DNA of 50,308 nt, taken from DATFKA01 sp042095835 (GTDB lineage Bacteria; Bacteroidota; Bacteroidia; Chitinophagales; Saprospiraceae). Position 1 is the stretch's first letter; every line of letters starts with the position of its first letter. Below are positions 8,945 to 17,297 of the stretch, in pieces. Below the pieces are notes generated by a model. That model was not told the DNA's origin. It did not search any database and was given only the letters and a program-made list of their open reading frames with translations. The DNA lies in assembly GCA_042095835.1 (NCBI GenBank), contig JBELML010000029.1, forward strand, positions 1 through 50,308, given 5' to 3'. The position numbers and the translations under genes are program-made.

Positions 8945-9940
8945 ATGCAACTCAAAATCGGTGTCTATAACGTAGAGTGGATGCGCAAACTTTTCAATGC
9001 AGATGGTACGCCCAAAAATACAGGCGATGCGCATAAAAGGAGCCAGCAACTCGCCGCAGTAATCAAAAAGCTAGAGCTAGATTTCCTTGGGATTGTCGAG
9101 GGGCCTGATACCTTGGCAGATCAATCCAAAACGGCTTCTCAGCAACTCGATGCCTGGGTTCAGGCTTATGGGCTTAATCCTCACTATAAAGGCGTACACG
9201 GTACGCCTTCTAGAGGGCAACAGGAGCTTTGCGCCATTTATGATAGCTCCAAGATCAAGGTCGATTTTACGCCCACTCAGAGTAGTAAAAACCAATTTGA
9301 CCAGCCTTTTCTGGTAGATACGACAGACAAGCTCATCAAGGAGCAGTACGTACACTTCAGGCCGCCATTAGAACTCACCATTAAGGATCTCAACGATCAA
9401 GAACTCAGCAAAGTGATTGTGGCACACACCAAATCTAAAGGTATTTTCACAGCCGTAGATTATGCCAAATTTGAGCAAATCTCAGCTCGTGATCGTATGC
9501 GCCTCTTCGCGGAGTGTATGTCGATCCGAATGAAATGCGATGAGTACCTGGAAGATGGCTCCAATGTCATCGTTATGGGAGATATCAATGACGGTGCGGG
9601 GATGGATTTTTATGAAAATCGCTTTAGCAAAAGCGCGGTAGAACTCATCCTGGGTGATGTTTGGCAACGGGAGCATATCCTGAGCTCTGTGCTACCCAAG
9701 CCCAAGTGGACTAGTAAAGGTTGGAAACCTTCTTCAAGTGATTTTGTAGACCGTATCACAGAAGATAGGGTCCAGGTCTTGATAGATCACATTATGGTCA
9801 GTAAAGATATTAGCCCTTCAGAAGGGAAAGTTTGGAATCCGGCGGAAAATCCAAACGATGCTGCCATTCAGGAGGTCGCCAATGAATTGAGAAAAGCAGC
9901 TGATCATTATCCAATTACAGCAACCATCGATATTGGCTAG
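8945..9940 (+). CDS. Endonuclease/exonuclease/phosphatase-fold protein
   Basis: 331-residue metal-dependent phosphodiesterase of the EEP (DNase I / exonuclease III-like) superfamily. Visible motifs are YNVEW (Asn9, Glu11), the metal-binding Glu in IVEGPD, GDIND (Asp213, Asn215), LIDHIMVS (Asp281, His282) and the catalytic terminal DHYP (Asp320, His321). There is no signal peptide, so it should be cytosolic. The family acts on DNA, RNA, phosphoinositides or sphingolipids; nothing in the sequence fixes the substrate. It is a single-gene unit between two terminators. Confidence 0.85.
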   Translation: MQLKIGVYNVEWMRKLFNADGTPKNTGDAHKRSQQLAAVIKKLELDFLGIVEGPDTLADQSKTASQQLDAWVQAYGLNPHYKGVHGTPSRGQQELCAIYDSSKIKVDFTPTQSSKNQFDQPFLVDTTDKLIKEQYVHFRPPLELTIKDLNDQELSKVIVAHTKSKGIFTAVDYAKFEQISARDRMRLFAECMSIRMKCDEYLEDGSNVIVMGDINDGAGMDFYENRFSKSAVELILGDVWQREHILSSVLPKPKWTSKGWKPSSSDFVDRITEDRVQVLIDHIMVSKDISPSEGKVWNPAENPNDAAIQEVANELRKAADHYPITATIDIG

Positions 9941-9950
9941 GCTTAGTTTT

Positions 9951-9990
9951 AGAATAGAGCTACCTCATTTGAAATAGCTCTATTCTTTTT
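9951..9990 (+). terminator. Rho-independent terminator of the EEP gene
   Basis: 12-bp perfect stem AGAATAGAGCTA (9951-9962) / TAGCTCTATTCT (9975-9986) with a 12-nt loop, followed by TTTT. The convergent DUF4837 gene ends right beside it at 9992. Confidence 0.8.
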
Positions 9991-9991
9991 T

Positions 9992-11077
9992 CTAAGGCAG
10001 CTGTACGGTCCCTAAAATATGCTCTAGGTATTGCATAAAGTTGCGTTTATCCTCACCCGGCGCATGGATAAAACCGTCGATAAAGATCAGCTCATCTCGA
10101 TTAGGATTATGGACTAAATAGGACACAAAAGGGCCTCCCATATAGTCGTTGGCAATCTCCCAAATCCCGCGCGCCTCCAGGGCGTATTTATTATCGACCC
10201 GCGTCACTTTGGTGAACATTGGTAGGTCGATATCATTGATGCGCATATAGGTATTATCACTGCGGGTAGATACAAACTTGCCTAAGCTATCGCGGATAGC
10301 TTTGATGTTCTCTTCCGAAATTTGTGATACATCATTATAAGGTAATCGACTGATGAAAATATTATTGCTGATCTTATCTTGCTCCTCTCTGAACCAGTAA
10401 AGATTGGCATCGCCTATGGCTTTGAAATATCCCTTTGGGATTTTCATACGAATACCGAAGTTGTCAAAAACTTCTCTTTCCAGATCATTATTTCTATCGT
10501 CGAGATAGACGGTAGCTTCTAGTTTTGGCTTATCGTGTTGGCGTACCTTTTGCAGGATTAAGGGTTGATTTTTCTTAAGATTTTCAATCAACTCTCGCTG
10601 GTTGCGTCCAAACTGGAAAATGATGATTTGGTCCTTGGCCCATTTGTCTTTCATTTGTACCAGATTGTACTTGGGATCGACCCGAGCTTTCTCAAATTGG
10701 GTATCGCCAATTATCTTCTTTATCATACGCGTAGCTTCGGCATCCTGATCTTCTAAGTTGGCGATGAACAAATAGGCTCTCAGCTCCTTGCGCAGCGGGT
10801 CAACCACCAAATCTCTTGGTGTAAAGTGGCGCAAATCTAGTATTGGCTCGGGCTGAGGCAGCAATAAATAAGGTGCAGAGTAATAAAAGTCTACGGTATC
10901 GCCCGCATCGCCTTCCCAAAGGTCGGCATCGGCAATGATGGTTAATTGATTCTGATCGCCATAGGCGATAGGCATCACACTAAGGGAGGAGCTAATTTGC
11001 TGCTGGGCTTCTTGGGTGCAGCTAGCAAGTCCACCGATTATAAATAGGAAAAGAATGTATCTCCAATATGAAATCAT
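9992..11077 (-). CDS. DUF4837 family lipoprotein
   Basis: 361-residue lipoprotein with a lipobox ending in Cys (LFIIGGLASC, residues ~11-20), so it is exported and lipid-anchored. The body fits the Bacteroidota DUF4837 family: an opening segment about a DxxLWxGxxGD-type motif, then a FSAP/YSAP-like and LPQPEPILDL stretch, and a second half beginning at a FGIRMKIPKGY-like motif. No molecular function is established for the family. It is the only gene on its strand before the R1 element that lies just upstream of its start. Confidence 0.85.
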   Translation of the reverse strand: MISYWRYILFLFIIGGLASCTQEAQQQISSSLSVMPIAYGDQNQLTIIADADLWEGDAGDTVDFYYSAPYLLLPQPEPILDLRHFTPRDLVVDPLRKELRAYLFIANLEDQDAEATRMIKKIIGDTQFEKARVDPKYNLVQMKDKWAKDQIIIFQFGRNQRELIENLKKNQPLILQKVRQHDKPKLEATVYLDDRNNDLEREVFDNFGIRMKIPKGYFKAIGDANLYWFREEQDKISNNIFISRLPYNDVSQISEENIKAIRDSLGKFVSTRSDNTYMRINDIDLPMFTKVTRVDNKYALEARGIWEIANDYMGGPFVSYLVHNPNRDELIFIDGFIHAPGEDKRNFMQYLEHILGTVQLP

Positions 11078-11117
11078 GGTATATCTTTTTGTGTCAATTT
11101 CTACTGATTAGGAGTAA

Positions 11118-11380
11118 GCTAGAGCAAACACACTAAAAAATTACACTGCAATTTTTTATAAATTCAACTGAAACTTCAATTCAAAACCGCTCTAGCATCT
11201 TTCCCGAATTTACTTCGGGATCATTCGATACAAAAACGAAGCAAAAAAATCTTGCCTAGCCAAACTCGTTCCACTCGAACAGTGCCTAGGCGGCATCCCG
11301 CACTACGCTTATGATCTTTTTTACACTTAACTTTCGGTACTAAGCATTTCTTTTTAAGTTTTTATTTTAATGCGTTTACC
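11118..11380 (+). mobile_element. R1 MITE-like repeat, copy 2, with 10-bp flanking direct repeats
   Basis: About 263 bp. The left end reads AGAGCAAACACACTA and the right end TAATGCGTTTACC, imperfect terminal inverted repeats of the R1 family. The sequence TTAGGAGTAA occurs immediately outside both ends (11108-11117 and 11381-11390), as expected for a target-site duplication. The core matches the copies at 1, 18255 and 44403. One TCCCGAA hairpin (11202-11220) is inserted in this copy only. There is no transposase, so mobilisation would need an enzyme encoded elsewhere. Confidence 0.8.
11202..11220. repeat. Nested TCCCGA micro-hairpin (c)
   Basis: 7-bp stem TCCCGAA/TTCGGGA with loop TTTAC, within R1 copy 2. 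R1 copies 3 and 4 have CATTTTTG at this position instead. Confidence 0.65.
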
Positions 11381-11441
11381 TTAGGAGTAAAGGATAAGCT
11401 ATAAACAATAGTACAAGTTTTTGAGTAGTCTGGAATTGCTA

Positions 11442-11657
11442 AAAAAGGGCAATAACAAAACCATACTTTTAATCCAAATAGCTTCTTAGAAGTTATTTGG
11501 ATTGACAATTGGGAATTGTTATTGATGATTTTAAAGCTAATTGAGGCATAAAATGCGGAGTTTAGCAGTGCTAAATGAGCAATTTTATAACGAAAAGTAG
11601 CTTAAAAAGGGCAATAACAAAACCATACTGTTTAATTCAAATAGCTTCTTAAAGTTA
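11442..11657. repeat. Two ~53-bp direct repeats in a 445-bp gene-free stretch
   Basis: AAAAAGGGCAATAACAAAAC followed by CATACT, a short variable tract and CAAATAGCTTCTTA occurs at 11442-11490 and again at 11604-11654. The ~110 bp between them contains AATTGGGAATTG-type short palindromes and no reading frame of note. Apart from this, R1 copy 2 and the terminator at 11756, the 748-bp gap 11078-11825 shows nothing I can name. Confidence 0.6.
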
Positions 11658-11755
11658 GGAATTTATTTTCGTCGCTCAAGCTTTCATCAAAAAGATGCCT
11701 TAGTACTTCCTTTTGGTGTATTCTCGCTTAACCCACTTCATCGCTAATAAAGGAC

Positions 11756-11803
11756 AAAGCCTATTATCTCTAGCACCGTTGCATCGAAATAATAGGCTTT
11801 TTT
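11756..11803. terminator. Long-stem terminator at the end of the MoxR gene
   Basis: 12-bp perfect stem AAAGCCTATTAT (11756-11767) / ATAATAGGCTTT (11789-11800). The best T-run is on the plus strand (TTTTTTAT); read on the minus strand, where it would end the MoxR transcript, the tail is GTCCTTTATT. It may work in both directions. Confidence 0.6.
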
Positions 11804-11825
11804 ATAGAAATGTTTATCCCAAGTC

Positions 11826-12797
11826 CTAGAACAAACTCTGGATGACATTCTCTTCGGTAATGCCTTCCGCTTCTGCTTTATAGTTACGTACAATACGGTG
11901 GCGCAATACATAATTGGCGATCGCCTGTACATCTTCGATATCTGGTGAATACTTGCCATTAATGGCCGCATGGCATTTGGCTCCCAATACTAAATACTGA
12001 GAAGCACGTGGTCCGGCACCCCAAGAAATATAATCGTTGACCTTGGTGGTAGCACGCTCCGTATTGGGTCGCGTTTTGGTAGCTAAAGAAACCGCATACT
12101 CTAGTACATTATCTGCAATCGGAATTTTGCGGATCAGCTGTTGGAAAAACAGGATTTGCTCACCAGTCACTACATGCGACAAGTTATAGTCAACGATCTT
12201 GGTCGTACTCTTTACAATGTCAATCTCCTCCTGGTAGGAAGGATAATCCAATGGGATATTAAACATAAAACGGTCTAACTGCGCCTCTGGAAGCGGGTAA
12301 GTACCTTCTTGTTCGATAGGGTTTTGCGTAGCAAGTACGAAGAATGGATTAGGCAACATATGTCGAACACCACTCACCGTTACGGATTTTTCCTGCATCG
12401 CCTCTAGTAGTGCTGCCTGTGTTTTAGGAGGCGTACGGTTGATCTCATCTGCCAAGACAATATTCGAAAAGAGAGGACCTTGATTGAATTTGAACTGACG
12501 GTCTTCATTCAAAATTTCAGATCCTGTAATATCTGAAGGCATCAAGTCTGGTGTAAACTGAATACGTTTAAAGTCCAAGTCCAATACATCAGCGATTGTA
12601 CTCACCAATAGGGTTTTTGCTAGTCCAGGCACCCCTACGAGCAGGCTATGCCCATTACTGAACAAGGAGATAATAACCGCTTTGACCACATCATCTTGAC
12701 CAACGATTACTTTAGCAATTTCGGACTTCAGTGTTTTATAGGACTGGGCTAGGGCGTCTACGGCTTCTACATCAGATTTGTATGAAATATTGGACAT
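11826..12797 (-). CDS. MoxR-family AAA+ ATPase
   Basis: 323-residue MoxR-type AAA+ ATPase, a chaperone-like family often needed to mature von Willebrand factor A proteins or complexes. Walker A is GVPGLAKT (residues 55-62), Walker B LADE with Asp117/Glu118, followed by the family-typical INRTPPKTQAALLEAMQE, sensor 1 in ATQNPIEQEGTYPLPEAQLD, and a C-terminal lid domain. I chose ATG 12797 (MSNISYKSD); an upstream in-frame ATG at 12863 would add 22 unconserved residues. The usual DUF58/BatA/BatB partners are not next to it: upstream is an unrelated membrane protein and downstream a gene-free repeat region. Confidence 0.9.
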   Translation of the reverse strand: MSNISYKSDVEAVDALAQSYKTLKSEIAKVIVGQDDVVKAVIISLFSNGHSLLVGVPGLAKTLLVSTIADVLDLDFKRIQFTPDLMPSDITGSEILNEDRQFKFNQGPLFSNIVLADEINRTPPKTQAALLEAMQEKSVTVSGVRHMLPNPFFVLATQNPIEQEGTYPLPEAQLDRFMFNIPLDYPSYQEEIDIVKSTTKIVDYNLSHVVTGEQILFFQQLIRKIPIADNVLEYAVSLATKTRPNTERATTKVNDYISWGAGPRASQYLVLGAKCHAAINGKYSPDIEDVQAIANYVLRHRIVRNYKAEAEGITEENVIQSLF

Positions 12798-12958
12798 AAG
12801 TAGTTCTTCTGAATAAATGAAATAATGAATGTTGCCTTGATGGTTTCCAATGTAATCAATCACATGGTTTCCAGGGCATAAAATCGTATACTTTCTATGA
12901 GCGGGCTAATTTATAAATACCTGCGCATTTAACGCATCCTATTGAGCCTTTGTTTCGT

Positions 12959-13576
12959 TTAATTGGTCGAAAAAGGCATTATTGTAGTCCCATTTTCTCC
13001 TTTTTGTTCAATTGGGCAATCTTTTGTGGGTTGTGGATATAATCGTCCAAATTCTTTCACCCAAGTATCGCCATAGATATTGGAGTAGCAATACCTAAAG
13101 GAGGTTCTCATCATTTTGCCTATAAAGTCTTCTTCTCCTTTGAGTGCTGGTCCTCGATATTTAAAAAGGTCATGCTCCTCATTTGGAGATAATACGACAG
13201 GACTTAAATCAAAGGAAGGTAGTATGGTGGTTACATCTTCGCTTTCTTCGGCAGTAGTGTCAATACTTTGGATCACCAAATTTAGTAGCTCCAAATCGGA
13301 TAAGCTATCAATTCTGGAATCCGTTTGCTTTTCTACAAAATTAATAATAGCTGGCCCTACTCCCTTGTTGACCACGTAGATTCGCAGATCATTAACATCT
13401 CCTACCGAATATTCTCTTTTCATTTCCAGATAAGGCCAGACCGAAGCCTCCTGTTGGCTTTTCATGAGTGATTGCTCCTTGGCCATGATTCGTGTTTCGT
13501 AGATACCGATACCAAGGGTCAGAAAGCTGATAAGTAAGGCAAAAACGGCAAGTATATCTGATCGGTCTAGTTTCAT
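12959..13576 (-). CDS. Hypothetical membrane protein, second gene of a two-gene unit
   Basis: 205 residues with one N-terminal hydrophobic helix (about 8-28, ILAVFALLISFLTLGIGIYE) followed by a charged linker and a soluble domain of ~150 residues. I do not recognise a family. Its ATG overlaps the stop codon of the upstream serine hydrolase by four bases, so the two are very probably translationally coupled. It is likely anchored with the larger domain outside the cytoplasm or at the membrane face; the topology is inferred only from the single helix. Confidence 0.75.
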   Translation of the reverse strand: MKLDRSDILAVFALLISFLTLGIGIYETRIMAKEQSLMKSQQEASVWPYLEMKREYSVGDVNDLRIYVVNKGVGPAIINFVEKQTDSRIDSLSDLELLNLVIQSIDTTAEESEDVTTILPSFDLSPVVLSPNEEHDLFKYRGPALKGEEDFIGKMMRTSFRYCYSNIYGDTWVKEFGRLYPQPTKDCPIEQKGENGTTIMPFSTN

Positions 13577-14982
13577 CGGTTTACTTTTTCAAAATAAATA
13601 TTGCGTACTCTGCTTGTAGATACCTGGAAACCCACAACCTGTTCTTGTTGATTTCTAATAAATTGGATTTCTGGTAGAAAAATACGTCTATTTTCAAATT
13701 TATCGCGCTTTGGAGCTGGCTGTGTTTTCACTGCCCGATTCCTGAAATGGCTGATCTCCAAGTCCTCTCCTGCTACCTGAATGCTAAATGTGGTTTCTAG
13801 CTCGGGGCTGAAATATTGGCCCGCGTATTCTTGGAGGACTGGCGTCCATGGCATTGCCACTTCCTGGTCTTCGGGTGTTTCCTCCTTTTTCTCCGAATCC
13901 TCCTCCTGGAAATGGGTGGCCAGGTAGTGCTCGGTGATGACTTTCAAGGCATCATCTATAGCTATACTTGGAGCATTATTTTTTATAAAAATGCCTAAAT
14001 CGTAGCTTGGATAATAGACAATAGAGGAACGATAGCCCGCACTAGCACCGCCGTGTCGAATTCTTTTGATCCCTTTCCACTCATCAATGAACAAGCCTCC
14101 TGCGTAGTCCAGGCTGTCGCCATTATTGAGGAGGCCTTTGGTGTAGAATGCCTCATAAACAGCAGGACTTCCAAGTTGCTGCGAGCTGAAGTTGGCCAGC
14201 CATTTCATCATGTCCTCCAAGGTGGTATAAATGCCACCTTGGCCTCTCAAAGTGCTATTGTCAAAGGCTTTTCTATAGCCATTCTCTAGGTTGCCATAGT
14301 AAGAATCTGCCGTATTCGGAAAGACTTCTCCTTGCTGATCCATGATATAGCTATGCTGCATACCAAGCGGATTAAAAATATGTTCCTTCATCCATTTTTC
14401 GAAGCTTTGGCCTCCTACTTTTTCTACAATTTCAGCTAGTAAAGCGTAGGAGGTATTGCAGTACATAAAGCGGTCACCTGGAGGAAAGTTTAAATCCTGA
14501 TGCCGCTTAACTAGTTCGATCACATCTCGCTGGAAAATGGCATCACCAGATCGGCCTCCCCTGATACTTTCGGTCGCATATACCTCCCGTAATCCACTGG
14601 TATGATGCACCAAATGCCGAATTTTGATGTCTAGGGCTGCCGCCGGTATATAGTCAAGGTATTGGGTGATATGATCTTCTAGGGAGAGGCGCCCTTGATC
14701 CTGCAATAATAGGATAGCAAAACTAGTAAACTGCTTGGCCACCGAACCGATGTCGGAGACGGTCTGGCTAGAGGTAGGGACGCGATGCTCTATACTCGCC
14801 AAGCCGTAGGAGGTCATCATTTGGACTCGACCATCTTTCCATATCCCGATAGATATACCGGGCTGAGCCTGATCATTAAGTGAGGAGTACAGACTATCTA
14901 AGCTATTTTGGATAGGATGCTGCGCCTGGTTGGTAAAAACCAGACAAAGAGTGAAGGTAGCGGTGAGGAGGAACCGTATCAT
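13573..14982 (-). CDS. Secreted serine hydrolase, beta-lactamase/PBP4-like (S12)
   Basis: 469 residues. A signal peptide (residues 1-20, ending NQAQ) precedes a class C beta-lactamase-fold domain with the nucleophile motif SVAK (Ser80, Lys83), YCN (Tyr174, Asn176) and HGG (His310). A further C-terminal beta-rich domain of ~100 residues follows an acidic linker. Such proteins act as D-aminopeptidases, esterases or peptidases in the periplasm; true beta-lactamase activity is not implied. Start chosen at the signal peptide Met; an upstream in-frame start at 15057 would add a Cys-rich non-signal extension. It is coupled to the membrane protein at 12959-13576 by a 4-bp overlap. Confidence 0.88.
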   Translation of the reverse strand: MIRFLLTATFTLCLVFTNQAQHPIQNSLDSLYSSLNDQAQPGISIGIWKDGRVQMMTSYGLASIEHRVPTSSQTVSDIGSVAKQFTSFAILLLQDQGRLSLEDHITQYLDYIPAAALDIKIRHLVHHTSGLREVYATESIRGGRSGDAIFQRDVIELVKRHQDLNFPPGDRFMYCNTSYALLAEIVEKVGGQSFEKWMKEHIFNPLGMQHSYIMDQQGEVFPNTADSYYGNLENGYRKAFDNSTLRGQGGIYTTLEDMMKWLANFSSQQLGSPAVYEAFYTKGLLNNGDSLDYAGGLFIDEWKGIKRIRHGGASAGYRSSIVYYPSYDLGIFIKNNAPSIAIDDALKVITEHYLATHFQEEDSEKKEETPEDQEVAMPWTPVLQEYAGQYFSPELETTFSIQVAGEDLEISHFRNRAVKTQPAPKRDKFENRRIFLPEIQFIRNQQEQVVGFQVSTSRVRNIYFEKVNR

Positions 14983-15248
14983 ATAGGTATGTAGTTGATG
15001 TATTAAGGCGCAAAACAGGAAGCCACATCCTGCTGCGCGATTATGCAATTTAAGCAAATAGCAGGTAATTGAGGCTCAAAGCGTTTTAGTCTTGTGTAAA
15101 TGATTAAGGTACAGAGGTCTGATTTTGGTGGATTGAGGGGCTAATTGTACCAGTATTTTTGGCTTGGCTTCCATTAAAGGAACTTTCTGCTAAGTAGAAA
15201 CTTTATAGAAGCGTAAAATCTATAAATTAGCAATAGAAAAGTTGAATT

Positions 15249-15845
15249 ATGTTTCGTGCAGAAGTAAAAAGTAAGATAGGAGAAGACATATCAATTTTAG
15301 TGAAATTGGATAATCATCCGTGGAATTATTTATGCGAATGTGGGGATGCGAGCAATTTGACGGTAAAAGAATTACAAAACTGTAGGGCCATATTTATAAG
15401 CCATACGCATATAGATCATTTTGTGAATTTTGATTCTGTATTAAGGCATCAAATAGGCATTAAAAGAAGAATTATAATATGTGGGCCAAAAGGGATAGCA
15501 AGTCAAGTTCAATCAAGAATAAGTAGTTATACCTGGAATCTTATCGAGAAAGGCGCGATTATTTATGAGATAAGGGAATACGTTTCAGAAGGGAGGATCA
15601 TAATTTATGAAATAGAACCTCCATTATGGGAGTTGAAAAAAATTAGGGCGATAGAAGGGACGGTAATCTATGAGGACAAATCATTTAAAGTGAGTTCTGT
15701 TCTTTTAGATCATAAGGTACCAACTTTAGCGTATAAATTTAAAGCAGAAGACACCGTAAAAATAGATATAGGAGCAAGTGGATTTAAAGGAGGGAAATGG
15801 GTAAAAGAGTTGAAAAAAGCTTTTGAAAAAGGTGAAAAAATTTAA
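15249..15845 (+). CDS. Metallo-beta-lactamase / RNase Z-like hydrolase, N-terminal part (frame-disrupted)
   Basis: 198 residues carrying the zinc motif HTHIDH (His52, His54, Asp56, His57) and a downstream LLDHKVPT segment supplying another His, as in RNase Z-type MBL enzymes. The frame ends at TAA 15843-15845 just after a run of six As (15835-15840). The second half of the same fold, with the remaining metal ligands, continues in the -1 frame (next entry); a seventh A would join them as EKNLMISI. Either the gene is broken, or the parts are made by slippage or TAATG-coupled reinitiation, or the run is mis-sequenced. Base composition is AT-richer than in neighbouring core genes. Confidence 0.75.
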   Translation: MFRAEVKSKIGEDISILVKLDNHPWNYLCECGDASNLTVKELQNCRAIFISHTHIDHFVNFDSVLRHQIGIKRRIIICGPKGIASQVQSRISSYTWNLIEKGAIIYEIREYVSEGRIIIYEIEPPLWELKKIRAIEGTVIYEDKSFKVSSVLLDHKVPTLAYKFKAEDTVKIDIGASGFKGGKWVKELKKAFEKGEKI

Positions 15846-16204
15846 TGATATCTATAGATGATGAAGATTATAAATCCGAGACTTTATTTCATTTATTACA
15901 TGTTCAGGAAGGAGATTCCCTTGGAATAATTATGGATCATGCAGCGAATGAAGACAACCATAAAAAGATAAGGGATCATTTCTATAGATGTAGGCAAGTT
16001 TTTATAGAAAGTTTTTATAAAGCAGAAGATAAAGAGCAAGCGAGCTTAAATTATCACAGCTATTCGATGATGTCAGGAAGAATTATGAGAGAGGCAGAAG
16101 TGGAAGATCCAATTCCTGTTCATTTTTCGAGAAAGTATAACGAAGACGAGATAAAGGATTTGATTAGTGAATTTAATTCAGAACTAACAAAGTATAGCTG
16201 CTAA
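15845..16204 (+). CDS. Metallo-beta-lactamase / RNase Z-like hydrolase, C-terminal part
   Basis: 119 residues corresponding to the C-terminal half of an RNase Z-like enzyme: IIMDHAANEDN (bridging Asp and the RNase-Z-type AANEDN block), VFIESFYKAEDKE, NYHSYSMMSGRIMREAEV and IPVHFSRKYNED with the last His ligand. On its own it lacks the HxHxDH motif and could not form the active site. Its ATG overlaps the upstream stop as TAATG, which would also permit coupled translation of a two-chain enzyme, but the family is normally one chain. Confidence 0.7.
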   Translation: MISIDDEDYKSETLFHLLHVQEGDSLGIIMDHAANEDNHKKIRDHFYRCRQVFIESFYKAEDKEQASLNYHSYSMMSGRIMREAEVEDPIPVHFSRKYNEDEIKDLISEFNSELTKYSC

Positions 16205-16352
16205 ATAAACTTGGATGGTTACCTATGATAATGGGAAGAAGCGTGAAAAATGGGATTATGAAATCATAGCCTCCAGCGAGATACTCCGTCCCTTATTGTT
16301 GGTATCTTTACTCGACTTTTGGCTGACAAAGACGGGCAGAGATGAGTAAATT

Positions 16353-16631
16353 GTGGGAGGATATCTAAATTATGGGACTATTTTTAACTTTGATACGAAT
16401 GGAACGAACTTTAAAGTGGTGCATGATTTTGATTGCAAAAACGGTCGTTTCCCTGAAGGAAATTTAATGGAAAGTAGTGGAATGCGGTGGGGATTAACAA
16501 GGTTTGGCGGCAAATTCAACAAGGGTGTTGTTTTTTCATTAGAAAAAGATGGAACAAATTTTAGAAATCATTTTGACTTTAATATAACTTCAAGAGGAGC
16601 GCCTTATAGCTCATTAATTGAAGTTAATTAA
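16353..16631 (+). pseudogene. Fragment of a TIGR03803-type repeat protein
   Basis: 92 codons from a GTG, with no signal peptide, showing about two copies of the repeat G-x-IF-x-(D/E)-x-(N/D)-G-T-NF followed by a glycine-rich GRFPEGNLMES / LTRFGGKFNKGVVF segment. This pattern is typical of the long beta-propeller-like secreted proteins of the TIGR03803 repeat family, normally hundreds of residues long. No start region or upstream repeats remain in 16205-16352, so this looks like a relic. Confidence 0.55.
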
Positions 16632-16737
16632 GCAGAGCACTGCCTAAACACCTAGCGGCCTACATCGGGTAAAAGCCGACTACTCAGCTATGCCCAAGCT
16701 TGGAACACAATCCGCACAAATGACAAATCAAAATTAG

Positions 16738-17130
16738 GATCAAGCTTCAATTGATAGCAATAGGAGCTTAATAGTTTCACCATATATTAGAAATAAAGAT
16801 TTAGTAACAATTTTCATAGATGAATCAATAAAGCCACCGTTCAATAACCTCTTTGGATTTGAAAGTTGGAGATTCAAAGTTTGGGGTTCCAAAACTATAG
16901 AAGGACTGGGCTGAACGATTTTATCATCCTTAAAAAATTCAGACATTTATGCAGAAGGAAAAGACCTTGAAGAATTAGAAACGGAATTGTCCAGAGTCCT
17001 ATACGAAATTAAGAAGATAGCGGCTGAGCTGAAATTAGAGAAAGAACCTATTGAATTTCGACTTAGAAATGCCCTTGAAGCCATTCGAGTGGTGAAAAAA
17101 TATCCAAATGGAGGTGTTTATATTGGCTAA
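16738..17130 (+). pseudogene. Decayed ORF with an internal stop, coiled-coil C-terminus
   Basis: One frame runs from just after a TAG (16735-16737) to TAA 17128-17130, interrupted only by TGA at 16912-16914. The first part contains LIVSPYIRNKDLVTIFIDES, the second EELETELSRVLYEIKKIAAE (predicted helical) and ends KKYPNGGVYIG. No ATG begins the frame. It reads as one protein of at least ~130 residues that lost its start and gained a stop. I do not recognise the family. Confidence 0.45.
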
Positions 17131-17297
17131 AATAAAAAAGCCTGTGCCACGCACGAGATACGGTTATTAAGCTAAAGTCGTATTCAGCTACAACAATCTC
17201 GGATTTGGCTACATAGCTCGTTTTAAAAGGCCACATTTTTTTATAAAAATGATTCATCAAAACGCTAGCAATAGCTATATTAGAGGGAAATGAAACG

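Noticed and set aside
13573..14982. Antibiotic-resistance beta-lactamase
   Set aside because: Motifs fit the broad S12 serine hydrolase family; nothing specifically indicates a true class C beta-lactamase. The same applies to 22910-24904 and 48021-50132.
16635..16745. Possible integron attC site (GCCTAA ... TTAGG ends)
   Set aside because: Only 5-bp end complementarity, no GTTRRRY core and the second spacer lacks the same ends; no integrase in the window.
17063..17260. Minus-strand ORF of 65 codons over the second spacer
   Set aside because: Overlaps the relic on the plus strand; more likely a structured non-coding spacer than a gene.
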